Below are positions 18,321 to 27,221 of a DNA stretch of 64,000 bases, one piece after another; the stretch's first letter is position 1, and every line of letters starts with the position of its first letter. A program made the translations under genes and the position numbers. The notes beneath the pieces were generated by a model. That model was not told the origin of the DNA. It searched no databases and saw nothing but the letters and a program-made list of their open reading frames with translations. The stretch spans positions 1 through 64,000 of the forward strand of contig NZ_JABBHF010000017.1 of assembly GCF_012910715.1 (NCBI RefSeq). Reading direction: 5' to 3'. The stretch is from Flavivirga algicola. GTDB lineage: Bacteria; Bacteroidota; Bacteroidia; Flavobacteriales; Flavobacteriaceae.

Positions 18321-20021
18321 ATGAGAAAATATATAATTATACCTTTATTAGTGATAACTTTGGGCTTGAGTTTCTCGTGCACTAATGAGTTTGATCAAAT
18401 AGTACCAAATACAAGGAATGAGTTTGAAGATGTCTTTAGGGATATCAGTAGCACGTCTACTTTTTTAAACCCAGCTTATTCAGGTGTTAGAAATACGCCA
18501 TGGGTTTCTTTAGAATATCATACAAATAATGCGGTTTCAATTAATGGGGTTCAAAGACAAGCAGCTTCTGGATCTACAGCAGAATCTTCACCAGTAAGTG
18601 GTCAGTGGGGAGCCTCTATGAACCAAATATTTAAAATTAATGAGTATTTTAAATACGGATTTGATATTACTTACGATCCTTTAAACGCAGAGCGCGGTGA
18701 GGCATTGAAAAGACGTTTTAGAGGGGAAGCGTTTGGTTTAAGAGCTTATTATAAATGGCTGTTACTTAAGAATTTTGCAGGGCCTTCGGCAACCGATGGA
18801 ACCATGTTGGGTATTCCTATAATTGACGAATTGTTAACTTTTGAAGAGGTAAATAATGTGAGTAGAAGTACCTACATGGAAAGTTATGAGAGTATAAAGA
18901 AGGATTTAGATAGTGCTTACAGATATATAGATGTTTTCCGTTATAATGACGGGAATGATGATATAAACGGAGAACAGAATGTGAGTAGAATTTCTAGAGA
19001 GATGATTTGGGCTTTAAGAGCACGATTGGATCTTTTTTCTGCGAGTCCAGCTTATAATCAGATTTCCTGGGATCAAGCAGCCCAAACGGCTTATGCAGCT
19101 ATAGAAGCCATAGATGGAAGTATTTTAGAGCTTCAAGACTATGGTGATTTTAATAATTCAGATAACATAGATCATTTATGGAGAAGGTCTTATAGTAACA
19201 ATGGAAATCTAGAGCGCGCGCATTACCCAATATCAATGTATGGTAGAGGTGAAGCCAATCCGAGCCAAAATTTAATAGACGCATTTCCTGATATTAATGG
19301 ATACCCCATAAGTCATCCAAGCTCAATATATAATGCTGTTACCCCTTATGATAATAGGGAGGGGCGTTTTGAGCGTTTTGTGTTTTATAATGGACAAAAT
19401 GATTTTAGAAATGTCTTTATTGAAGTTTTTGATGGCGGAAAGGATGCCAATGGCGGACTTCGTAAAAAATCGACCCGTACAGGTTATTATATGAAGAAGT
19501 ATTTGAGCTCTAAAGTAAACTTTGATAGAGACCAAGGAACTGAGGTTGGGAATGATATAAAAGTCTATCCTATTTTTACCAGAGCAGGTCTTTATTTAGA
19601 TTTTGCTGAAGCGGCTGTAGAAGCTTATGGGGTTAACGGACAAGCTGGTAGTATGGCTTTTTCTGCTAAAGATGCCCTTGAAGAAATTCGTGAAAGAGCT
19701 GGAATAACTAATGATCTTTATTTAGATGAAGCAGACGATATTTTAACAACCTATAAAGCATTAATAAAAAATGAAAGACGTATAGAATTTGCTTTTGAAG
19801 GCGAGTATTATTATGATGTTAGAAGATGGATGCTACCAGTTGATGAGTTAAGTCAACCTGTAATGGGAACTCATGTGACTAAAAATCCAGATGATTCATT
19901 CACGTACGAGAATAAAGAAGTAGAATCTAGAGTCTTTACAGACAGAATGTATTACAACCCGATACCTAGAAATGAAGTACTAAAATCTAATGCGCTTATC
20001 CAAAATGCTGGATGGGAATAG
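18321..20021 (+). CDS. Second SusD/RagB-family lipoprotein
   Basis: The lipoprotein signal MRKYIIIPLLVITLGLSFSC is followed by a SusD-like body: FGLRAYYKWLLLKNFAGPSA in the helical part and the C-terminal IKNERRIEFAFEGEYYYDVR ... YYNPIPRNEVLKSNALIQN NAGW-type ending. It is the partner of the SusC-like protein 18 bp upstream. It is divergent from the first SusD and slightly shorter (566 versus 596 residues). Confidence 0.9.
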   Translation: MRKYIIIPLLVITLGLSFSCTNEFDQIVPNTRNEFEDVFRDISSTSTFLNPAYSGVRNTPWVSLEYHTNNAVSINGVQRQAASGSTAESSPVSGQWGASMNQIFKINEYFKYGFDITYDPLNAERGEALKRRFRGEAFGLRAYYKWLLLKNFAGPSATDGTMLGIPIIDELLTFEEVNNVSRSTYMESYESIKKDLDSAYRYIDVFRYNDGNDDINGEQNVSRISREMIWALRARLDLFSASPAYNQISWDQAAQTAYAAIEAIDGSILELQDYGDFNNSDNIDHLWRRSYSNNGNLERAHYPISMYGRGEANPSQNLIDAFPDINGYPISHPSSIYNAVTPYDNREGRFERFVFYNGQNDFRNVFIEVFDGGKDANGGLRKKSTRTGYYMKKYLSSKVNFDRDQGTEVGNDIKVYPIFTRAGLYLDFAEAAVEAYGVNGQAGSMAFSAKDALEEIRERAGITNDLYLDEADDILTTYKALIKNERRIEFAFEGEYYYDVRRWMLPVDELSQPVMGTHVTKNPDDSFTYENKEVESRVFTDRMYYNPIPRNEVLKSNALIQNAGWE

Positions 20022-20045
20022 TAAACTAATTAATTGTATAAAATT

Positions 20046-20972
20046 ATGAAAATTATGAAATATAAAAGTTGTTTATTGTTAATATTGTTGCTTTCAATGA
20101 TGTTTTCATGTGACCCTTACGAGGATTATATTGTTGATACCATAGGCTTTACAGCTGTATATTTTCCACATGCAGAAATAGAAAGGTCAGCTGTTGCAGG
20201 TGAAGGGCTTGAAATTAAGGTTGGTGCTTACCTGGGAGGTGTTAAGGATAATAATAATGTAGAAGATTTAACCTTTGAGATAGACCCTACCATGTTAGAT
20301 GGTACGGCTTACACTTTGTTACCAGAGGATTATTATACTTTAGGAAGTCCTGATAAAATAACCATCGATCAAGGCGAGTTTTTAGGGTTGTTGTCGGTAA
20401 AGTTTGATTCTTTAAGAATGGCAAATGACATGCAGTTATTGGATTATAACTACGCACTTCCTTTTAGAATACTATCAACATCTACAGATTCTATTTTAGA
20501 AGGTAAAGAAGAAACGATTATCCCTATAAAATTAATGAATACATACGAGGGTAATTTTTATCAAGTAGGAAGCTTAAAAGAGTTTTTCACCGTAGATAAA
20601 GTATTGGATACCGCCTATGTTTATGGAGACCACTTAGATGGTCCTAGTACACCGATACGTGAATTAAGGTCTATTATGATGGATACAGTTAAAATTAATG
20701 GTGTAGCTAATCGTACAGGAGATAATTATTCTATGAAGCTTAAAGTAAACCCAGAAGATAATTCTGTAACTATTATAGCAGATCCATCCTCAGATTATCA
20801 AGTTGAAGAAAATGGTTTTAGTTTATGGGATCCTGTAAAAAGAAGGTTTACTTTAAAGTATAAATATAGCGATGGCGGTAAGGATTTTGAAGTAGAAGAA
20901 GTACTTACATTTAGAAATAGAGTAAGAGACGGTATTAATGAATGGCGATGGGAAGGATTCCCTGGTAATTAA
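20046..20972 (+). CDS. DUF1735/DUF4361-type PUL lipoprotein
   Basis: The lipoprotein signal (CLLLILLLSMMFSC) precedes DPYEDYIVD and an N-terminal domain with IGFTAVYFPHAEIERS, the form of DUF1735 proteins that accompany SusC/SusD pairs. The C-terminal half (MNTYEGNFYQVGS ... GINEWRWEG) resembles DUF4361. These proteins are thought to be accessory surface glycan-binding proteins. I start at ATG 20046; ATG 20055 is equally possible, and a TTG at 20034 is unlikely. It is the last gene of the SusCD operon and is followed by a terminator. Confidence 0.75.
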   Translation: MKIMKYKSCLLLILLLSMMFSCDPYEDYIVDTIGFTAVYFPHAEIERSAVAGEGLEIKVGAYLGGVKDNNNVEDLTFEIDPTMLDGTAYTLLPEDYYTLGSPDKITIDQGEFLGLLSVKFDSLRMANDMQLLDYNYALPFRILSTSTDSILEGKEETIIPIKLMNTYEGNFYQVGSLKEFFTVDKVLDTAYVYGDHLDGPSTPIRELRSIMMDTVKINGVANRTGDNYSMKLKVNPEDNSVTIIADPSSDYQVEENGFSLWDPVKRRFTLKYKYSDGGKDFEVEEVLTFRNRVRDGINEWRWEGFPGN

Positions 20973-21064
20973 TACTTTGTTTATTACTATATTTTATAAA
21001 AATGAATCATATACATCGTTGAATTAGTGTTAATAACTATTTGATTATTATTTAGTTTAGTGTT

Positions 21065-21094
21065 AGAAAGACTGTCTTTTAAGGCGGTCTTTCT
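21065..21094 (+). terminator. Terminator of the SusCD operon
   Basis: AGAAAGAC (21065-21072) pairs with GTCTTTCT (21087-21094), extended inward by a T-G and a G-C pair, and is followed by TTTTT. Confidence 0.8.
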
Positions 21095-21246
21095 TTTTTA
21101 ATTCAAATTATATATCTTAGAGTAAGAAGACTTCTTTCTATTAATGATCCTTAAATAGGTACATTACTGTAAGTTTTAAAAAGGTAATGGATAACCTCTG
21201 TAGGTATGCAGTTGTATTGCGTTTCAAAACAAAGCTTAATAATAAG

Positions 21247-21281
21247 CAAAAGCTATTTCTAAATAATTAGAGTAGCTTTTG
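21247..21281. terminator. Second hairpin in the 20973-21440 gap
   Basis: CAAAAGCTA (21247-21255) pairs with TAGCTTTTG (21273-21281), with further partial pairing in the loop. It may end a short transcript. Besides this and the terminator at 21065, I see no gene in this 468-bp gap. Confidence 0.4.
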
Positions 21282-21440
21282 TGTTTTGTATCCATAATTC
21301 GATGTTTAAGCCTTTAGATTAGTATAATAGATGTTTTTGACCTAATGGTGAAGCAACCATTTCCAAAATTTTTGCGCCTCTATAAGTAAAGGCGTCCAGG
21401 TTTGGGCAAGCTCTAAATAATCAATAATTTAAAATAATAT

Positions 21441-22154
21441 ATGACCGCAATAAATAAAACAGCGCGATTTGCTGGCTTACTTTATCTAATGCTTGTTATA
21501 AGTGCAATAATTAACCTCAAATATATTCCATCTCAATTGGTAGTTTGGGAAAGTGCCTCAGAGGCTTTTGAAAACATAAAAAAATCCGAACTGCTATTTA
21601 GATTGGGAATTGTGAGTGGTATAATCACATATCTTATTTTTTTATTATTGCCACTAATTTTATACAAACTCTTAAATAAAATAAGTGAAGTTCATGCTAA
21701 ACTCATGGTGCTTTTCGCATTGATAAGCGTACCCATTTCATTTACGATTATTCTCAATAAATTCTCTATTTTATCATTAATCAATAGTGAATATATTGAA
21801 CATATAGGAGGAGCTGAATTGTATGCGCAAGTGATGTTGTATCTTGGTTACTATAATAACGGAATTGAAATCTTACAAATATTTTGGGGGCTTTGGTTAT
21901 TTCCTTTCGGATATTTAGTATACAAGTCTGGTTTTCTACCAAAAATTTTAGGAATACTGTTGATGGTTGGCTGTTTTGGTTATTTAATTACGTTTTTTGG
22001 AGGGTTTTTGTATTCAGATTTCTATAAAACAACTTTTTCGACTATTATTGGAATACCAGCGTCTATAGGAGAAATTGGAATTTGTTTATGGCTTTTAATA
22101 ATGGGAACGAATATACCTAGTATTGGAAAAACAGCAGAGAACAAAATAAATTAA
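21441..22154 (+). CDS. DUF4386-family integral membrane protein
   Basis: The protein has 237 residues and about six hydrophobic membrane segments. It begins TAINKTARFAGLLYLMLVIS and contains the DUF4386 hallmarks: paired helices, an FWGLWLFPFGYLVYKSGFLPKILGILL-like C-terminal region, and a final GEIGICLWLLIMG helix. The function of DUF4386 proteins is unknown. It is monocistronic and does not look like a PUL component; it sits between the transport operon and the regulator. Confidence 0.75.
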   Translation: MTAINKTARFAGLLYLMLVISAIINLKYIPSQLVVWESASEAFENIKKSELLFRLGIVSGIITYLIFLLLPLILYKLLNKISEVHAKLMVLFALISVPISFTIILNKFSILSLINSEYIEHIGGAELYAQVMLYLGYYNNGIEILQIFWGLWLFPFGYLVYKSGFLPKILGILLMVGCFGYLITFFGGFLYSDFYKTTFSTIIGIPASIGEIGICLWLLIMGTNIPSIGKTAENKIN

Positions 22155-22372
22155 TTAACCATTAATCAAGCCTACTTACAAAAAAGATTTACGAGAATTC
22201 CCTATTCTGGCTATTCTAGTTAATTATGATTAATCGTTTACATCTACACCTTTCCAAATACTCATACTTTTTGGTCCAGGTCACCCTAGTTTGTTATCAA
22301 AATAACGGCTACCTCTAGCATTTTTAGTAGTGGTATGAGTCACGCTAAAGACATGATAAATAAGAAGTAAAA

Positions 22373-22413
22373 AGAGAAGCCACATGCTTTCCCTGGAAAA
22401 CATGTAGCTTTTT
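22373..22413 (-). terminator. Terminator of the hybrid two-component gene
   Basis: Read on the minus strand, AGCTACATGTTTTCC pairs with GGGAAAGCATGTGGCT around a tiny loop, followed by TCTCTTTTT. It lies 26 bp after the stop codon of the regulator. Nothing else is recognisable in 22155-22438. Confidence 0.7.
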
Positions 22414-22438
22414 ATCTCGTTTTAAGTTTATAACACAA

Positions 22439-25400
22439 CTATTTGTCTGCATCAACCTTTTCCAGATTTTCATATTTTTTAGCAAAATCTGAAGGTGACA
22501 TTTTATATACCTGTTTAAAACATTTACTAAAATATTTTGGGTCGTTAAACCCTGTTTTTATGCACACCTCAGAGATTAACAAACCAGAGTTTTGTTTTAT
22601 TATTTGTGAGGCTCGTTTTAGCCGGTAGTCTCTAATAAATTCGTTGGATGATTTTCCTGTAAGCTGTTTTAGTTTTCTATATAACCCCGAATGGCTCATA
22701 TTCATTTCTTTTTTAAATATCTGAGCCGTAAACTCAGGGTTATCAAAATTCTTATCCAAAACATCATAAGCCTTTCTTATAAACAAATCGTCAATAGAAT
22801 CGATGCTCTTATCTTTAGGTATAAAGTTGACTTTGGTTTTAGATTTTTCCGATATTTTCTTATTAGTTTCTATAATATTGGTGATTCTCGATTCGAGAAT
22901 ATGATAGCTAAACGGTTTTTTAATATAATCTATGGCACCAATACTTAAGCCTTTTAGTTTAAATTCATCAGAGGTCCAGGCACTGAGGAAAAGAAAAGGG
23001 ATATGACTGGTTTTTTCATGGTCCTTAACACGTTTACAAAACTCAATACCATCCATAATTGGCATCAACGTATCACTTAAGATTAAATCTGGAGTATGCT
23101 TAATGGCTTTGTCTAGTCCCTCCTTACCATTAGCAGCTTCTACGACTCTAAACTTTTCGGATAACGATTGAGCGACATAGGTTCTAATATCCAAATCGTC
23201 CTCAACAACTAAAATTCTAGGTGTATTTTTGGTATGCTGTTTCGTATCGGTTTGAATTTCAGATGGTTTTTCTTTATCTAAACTTATAGGCTTTATAGGG
23301 GCTCTTTTTTGTACACTGTTTCTAATATTTTCAGGCTTATAAAATGTTTCTTTTATTGGAATGGTTATAGAAAATGTTGAGCCTAAATCAACTTTACTTT
23401 CAACATTTATAGTCCCTTGGTGCAGTTTTACCAATCGGTTAACATAATCGAGACCAATACCAGCTCCATTAGGGTTTAAAGATTTGGCGGACTCAGATCT
23501 TACCTGATAGAAACCTTCAAATATTTTTGAAAGTTTATCTTCAGAAATGCCTATACCATTATCCCTAACACTAATAGTTACATAATCCTCAGAGTCATGA
23601 GAATAATCCAAATGAATAGTAATAATGCCTCTTTTTAGAGTGAATTTAAAAGCATTGGAAAGTAAATTATATACAATTTTTTCAATTTTATCTTCATCAA
23701 TCCACCCTTTTAAAACATCTTGTTTACTAATAAATTTAAATGTGATTTCATTTTGAATGGCAAATTCATTAAAAGCACTGGCAGTATCTTCAATACACTT
23801 AGTAATGTTTTGATTGGAAACCTGTAAGCTTAAGGTATCACCTTCAAGTTTACTGATATCTAAAATTTGGTCGACTAACCTTAAAAGGCGAAAAACATTT
23901 TTGTTGATTAATTTCAGTAATCTAAAGTCATGATCGTTTCTGTCTCTTCCGCTTTTTAGCAATTGAGAAACGGGCTCAGAGATTAAGGTTAAAGGCGTTC
24001 GTAATTCATGTGATACATAAGTAAAAAAGCGAAATCGCATTTTATTAAAATCTTCTTCGTTCTTTAGTTTTAAGCGTTGCGATTCATTTTCATTTTTTTG
24101 TTTGGTACTTATTATGGTATACTTTTTATAATAGTAAATTAATGTCGTAAAAATAATTAACATTAAAAAAGTAAACCACCAAGTAGCATAAAATGGAGGC
24201 GCAATAGAGATGTTTAAAGACTTTTCATTTCCATCTGAAGCATTATTAAGTGCTTTTACCTTTAATGTATAATCACCATGATTAAGATTTGTAAAACTTA
24301 CTGATCTTCTCGAATCTATGTTGGCCCACTCATCCATATAGCCTTCAAGTGTATAAGCATATTTGTTTCCTTCAAGATTGTTAAAGTCTAATGCAGTAAA
24401 CTCAATAGAAAAGTCATTTTGATTGGCTTTGAGTAATAAATGATCGGTTTTGGAAATGCTTTCGCTTAACGGCGAATCCTTGGTGTTTATACTTGCATCT
24501 TTATTGTCTATTTTCAAAGAAGACAAAACTATAATCGGGTTTTTTTTAATGTTATAAATGCTATCTGGATGAAAAATCACTAAGCCTTTAGAACCTCCAA
24601 AACCAATATAATTATCAGGTAAAATAACAGAAGCTTTTGGTTGGAATTGCTTTGATGGAAGTTTGTGGGAATCGCCAAAGTTTTCAAAAGTTCTACTTGT
24701 CTTATCAAATTTCACCAAACCTTTATAGGTACTAACCCAAAACGTATTACTATCAATAGATAATATGCTTGATACAAAGTTGCTGGGCAAACCATCATCT
24801 TCGGTAAAAAAAGTGAATTTTGCATTACTTAAATCCAGATATCCCATACCTCTACCTTGTGAGCAAAACCAAACCTGTTCTTCATTATCGTCTAAATAGA
24901 CTTCGCTCAAAGGAAAGGAAATTAGTTTATCTGAATAGAAATCTTTAAAGGTTTTTGTTTCAGGATTAAAAATAGCAATGCCTCCCATGGTTGCTATGAC
25001 CAAGGAATTATTTTTTGCAACTTTTATGTCCCTAACATCTACATGTCCATAGGTCTTGAAACCATTTTTAATGGGGTCGTAAAGATTTAATCCTGTTTGT
25101 GTACCTATCCATAAATTATTTGATGTATCCTCAGCAAAGCAGTATATTTTGTCATCATTAATACTATTGGTGTCATTTATATTGTGCTTGTAGTGGATAA
25201 AACTTTGCTTATTTGGTTTCAACAAATTGAGTCCTCCAGAATAAGTTCCAAACCACATGTTGCCCTTAAAATCTTCAAATATGGAAGTTACGGTATTAAA
25301 ACTTAAGGAAACAGGATTTTTAGGCTCGTACGAATAAGATTTGTATTGTTTGTTATCGGCGTTATATACACTTACACCGCCCCATGTTCCAAACCATAAA

Positions 25401-26533
25401 TTATCTTTACTGTCAAGAAATACACTTCGTATGCGGCTTTCTATAATACTGTTGTCATCATGAACCTGGTGTCTTACCAACTTAAATAAACTGTTTTTAG
25501 AAGTATTAAAACTAACACCCTCAGCATAAGTGCCTACCCATAAAATACCTTCACTGTCTTCATAAACAGAATAAACAGAATTAGTAGGTAAACTTTGGGT
25601 ATGGTTGGAGTCATGTGTGAAATTTGTAAAAGAATGATTCTTTTCGTTTATCTTACTAATACCTCCACCATTGGTTGCAACCCAAAGATAACCTTCAGAA
25701 GTTTGAAAAATATCAAAGATTTCATTATGGGGAAGCAGGCTGTTTTCTGTATTGTATGTTTTAAACCGTTTACTTTTTTTGGAGAGAAAGGAAATACCTC
25801 CTTTTAATGAACCAATCCACAAATCTCCAGTTTCGTTTATGGAAAGTGCCGTAATGGTGTTTCCCGAAACAGAATTTTCCTTATGTTCCTCATAAAAGTA
25901 ATTGACAAATCGTTTGCTTTTTTTATCAAAATAGTTAAGTCCATGTTTGGTGCCAACCCATACATGATTGGAATCATTGGCTAGCGATAGGACTTCAGAA
26001 TTAGATAATGAATTTGGACGTTCTGAGTTATATCTGTGGTGCTCAACAATGCCTCGATTAAGACTGTATAAAACCAACCCTTCTGAAGTCCCAAGCCAAG
26101 CCAGGGAATCATTTTCTTTTTTTATGCAATTAACCCTTATAGGCGTATTAAAATTTTCGAATAGGTTATATTTTTTTACTGTCTCTGTAACTGGATTGTA
26201 AATTTTAAGGCCGTTATCTGTCCCAATCCATAGCATGTTTTTATCATCTTCATATAAATCGAGTACTTTCTTTCCATTTGAAGTTTCAGATTTATTTTGG
26301 TTTATATCTATAACTTTTATGTCGTAACTATTGTATCTATTTAAACCATCGTCAGTACCAAACCAAAGATAGCCTGTCTTATCTTTTAAAATAGTATTAA
26401 CGGTATTTTGAGAGAGCCCATTAGTTGTTGTGAGCATAGAAAAATCATTAGAAGACTGATCTTCAATATACTGTGCGTTTAAGCTCGTATAAAAAAAAGA
26501 GAAAAAAACCAGAAAAATCGTTTTATTAAGCAT
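22439..26533 (-). CDS. Hybrid two-component system sensor/response regulator (HTCS)
   Basis: The 1364-residue single-chain regulator has a signal peptide (SLNAQ), two seven-bladed-type beta-propeller halves built of Reg_prop repeats (LWFGTDDGLNRY, LWIGTDNGLKIY and many like them, to ~residue 680), and a Y_Y_Y domain. One membrane segment (~790-808) precedes a HisKA domain with the phospho-His in VSHELRTPLTL (~842), a HATPase domain (LLSNAFKF, GAGIGLDYV), a receiver domain with DLILSDTLMPIMDG (acceptor Asp ~1152) and a C-terminal AraC-type HTH pair. HTCS proteins sense a periplasmic oligosaccharide and activate the PUL. It is transcribed divergently from the GH operon, which supports that role. 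Confidence 0.95.
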   Translation of the reverse strand: MLNKTIFLVFFSFFYTSLNAQYIEDQSSNDFSMLTTTNGLSQNTVNTILKDKTGYLWFGTDDGLNRYNSYDIKVIDINQNKSETSNGKKVLDLYEDDKNMLWIGTDNGLKIYNPVTETVKKYNLFENFNTPIRVNCIKKENDSLAWLGTSEGLVLYSLNRGIVEHHRYNSERPNSLSNSEVLSLANDSNHVWVGTKHGLNYFDKKSKRFVNYFYEEHKENSVSGNTITALSINETGDLWIGSLKGGISFLSKKSKRFKTYNTENSLLPHNEIFDIFQTSEGYLWVATNGGGISKINEKNHSFTNFTHDSNHTQSLPTNSVYSVYEDSEGILWVGTYAEGVSFNTSKNSLFKLVRHQVHDDNSIIESRIRSVFLDSKDNLWFGTWGGVSVYNADNKQYKSYSYEPKNPVSLSFNTVTSIFEDFKGNMWFGTYSGGLNLLKPNKQSFIHYKHNINDTNSINDDKIYCFAEDTSNNLWIGTQTGLNLYDPIKNGFKTYGHVDVRDIKVAKNNSLVIATMGGIAIFNPETKTFKDFYSDKLISFPLSEVYLDDNEEQVWFCSQGRGMGYLDLSNAKFTFFTEDDGLPSNFVSSILSIDSNTFWVSTYKGLVKFDKTSRTFENFGDSHKLPSKQFQPKASVILPDNYIGFGGSKGLVIFHPDSIYNIKKNPIIVLSSLKIDNKDASINTKDSPLSESISKTDHLLLKANQNDFSIEFTALDFNNLEGNKYAYTLEGYMDEWANIDSRRSVSFTNLNHGDYTLKVKALNNASDGNEKSLNISIAPPFYATWWFTFLMLIIFTTLIYYYKKYTIISTKQKNENESQRLKLKNEEDFNKMRFRFFTYVSHELRTPLTLISEPVSQLLKSGRDRNDHDFRLLKLINKNVFRLLRLVDQILDISKLEGDTLSLQVSNQNITKCIEDTASAFNEFAIQNEITFKFISKQDVLKGWIDEDKIEKIVYNLLSNAFKFTLKRGIITIHLDYSHDSEDYVTISVRDNGIGISEDKLSKIFEGFYQVRSESAKSLNPNGAGIGLDYVNRLVKLHQGTINVESKVDLGSTFSITIPIKETFYKPENIRNSVQKRAPIKPISLDKEKPSEIQTDTKQHTKNTPRILVVEDDLDIRTYVAQSLSEKFRVVEAANGKEGLDKAIKHTPDLILSDTLMPIMDGIEFCKRVKDHEKTSHIPFLFLSAWTSDEFKLKGLSIGAIDYIKKPFSYHILESRITNIIETNKKISEKSKTKVNFIPKDKSIDSIDDLFIRKAYDVLDKNFDNPEFTAQIFKKEMNMSHSGLYRKLKQLTGKSSNEFIRDYRLKRASQIIKQNSGLLISEVCIKTGFNDPKYFSKCFKQVYKMSPSDFAKKYENLEKVDADK

Positions 26534-27221
26534 TTTACAAATGAGATTTAACTAAGCTGTTAATAAAAGTAAAATATCTAAAACCTAGTACTAGTTTATT
26601 TTATTAATAACCTAAAAGGTTAAATATTAAATAACACTAAGTATAAATGTACAAATTTTAGGCAAATAATTAAGATGCATGCTGATTTGGAATAGCCTGC
26701 GAATAAACTAATTATGACGAATTTGTCTACCTGTAATTAGGTGTCCTAATCTGTTTTACTTTTTATTAAACGCTTTTGTTTAAAGTTGTTATGATTATTT
26801 TTAATACTTAACAATCTACTGCATATGTCATTATTATAGGTGTATTTATAGTTCAAAATAGTCGTCTTTTTGAACATTCTATCTACTTTTTGCTATACGT
26901 GAACAATTCCTGCACTATTTAAGGCATTAATTCTACCTGTAATCAACGATTAATCAAGTAATTTGAAGCTTACATATTAATAGTTAAGAAGAACAAAATT
27001 TATAATATCATTAGTTTATAATCTTAAAGTAGAAATCCTATCTAATTCCTAAACCTAAAATTAATTAGGACATGTTTTATAAAATAATGATACGTATTTA
27101 TATGCTTCAAAGGTCAATTAATATGGTTGTTTTAAAAGAAAATACAAAAGCTCTTTTTAAAACATTTTAAGACATTTTTATATATAATTAAATCTAACCC
27201 AGGGTCATTCCTGAATTTTTT
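26534..27221. promoter_or_regulatory. Divergent control region between HTCS and the glycoside hydrolase operon
   Basis: This 688-bp A+T-rich region has no ORF worth calling. It contains TTTTTGAACATTCTATC (GAACATTCTA at 26872-26881) and a GAACAATTCC at 26901, both similar to the GAACATTTTA repeat at 4742-4772. An AAACATTTTA/AGACATTTTT pair lies at 27160-27179, close to the GH3 start. Promoters of both flanking genes and HTCS binding sites must lie here; their exact positions are inference. Confidence 0.4.

Noticed and set aside
25321-25335. Possible target of guide-like copy A (CTCGTAC match)
   Set aside because: Only seven bases agree; such matches are expected by chance in 64 kb.
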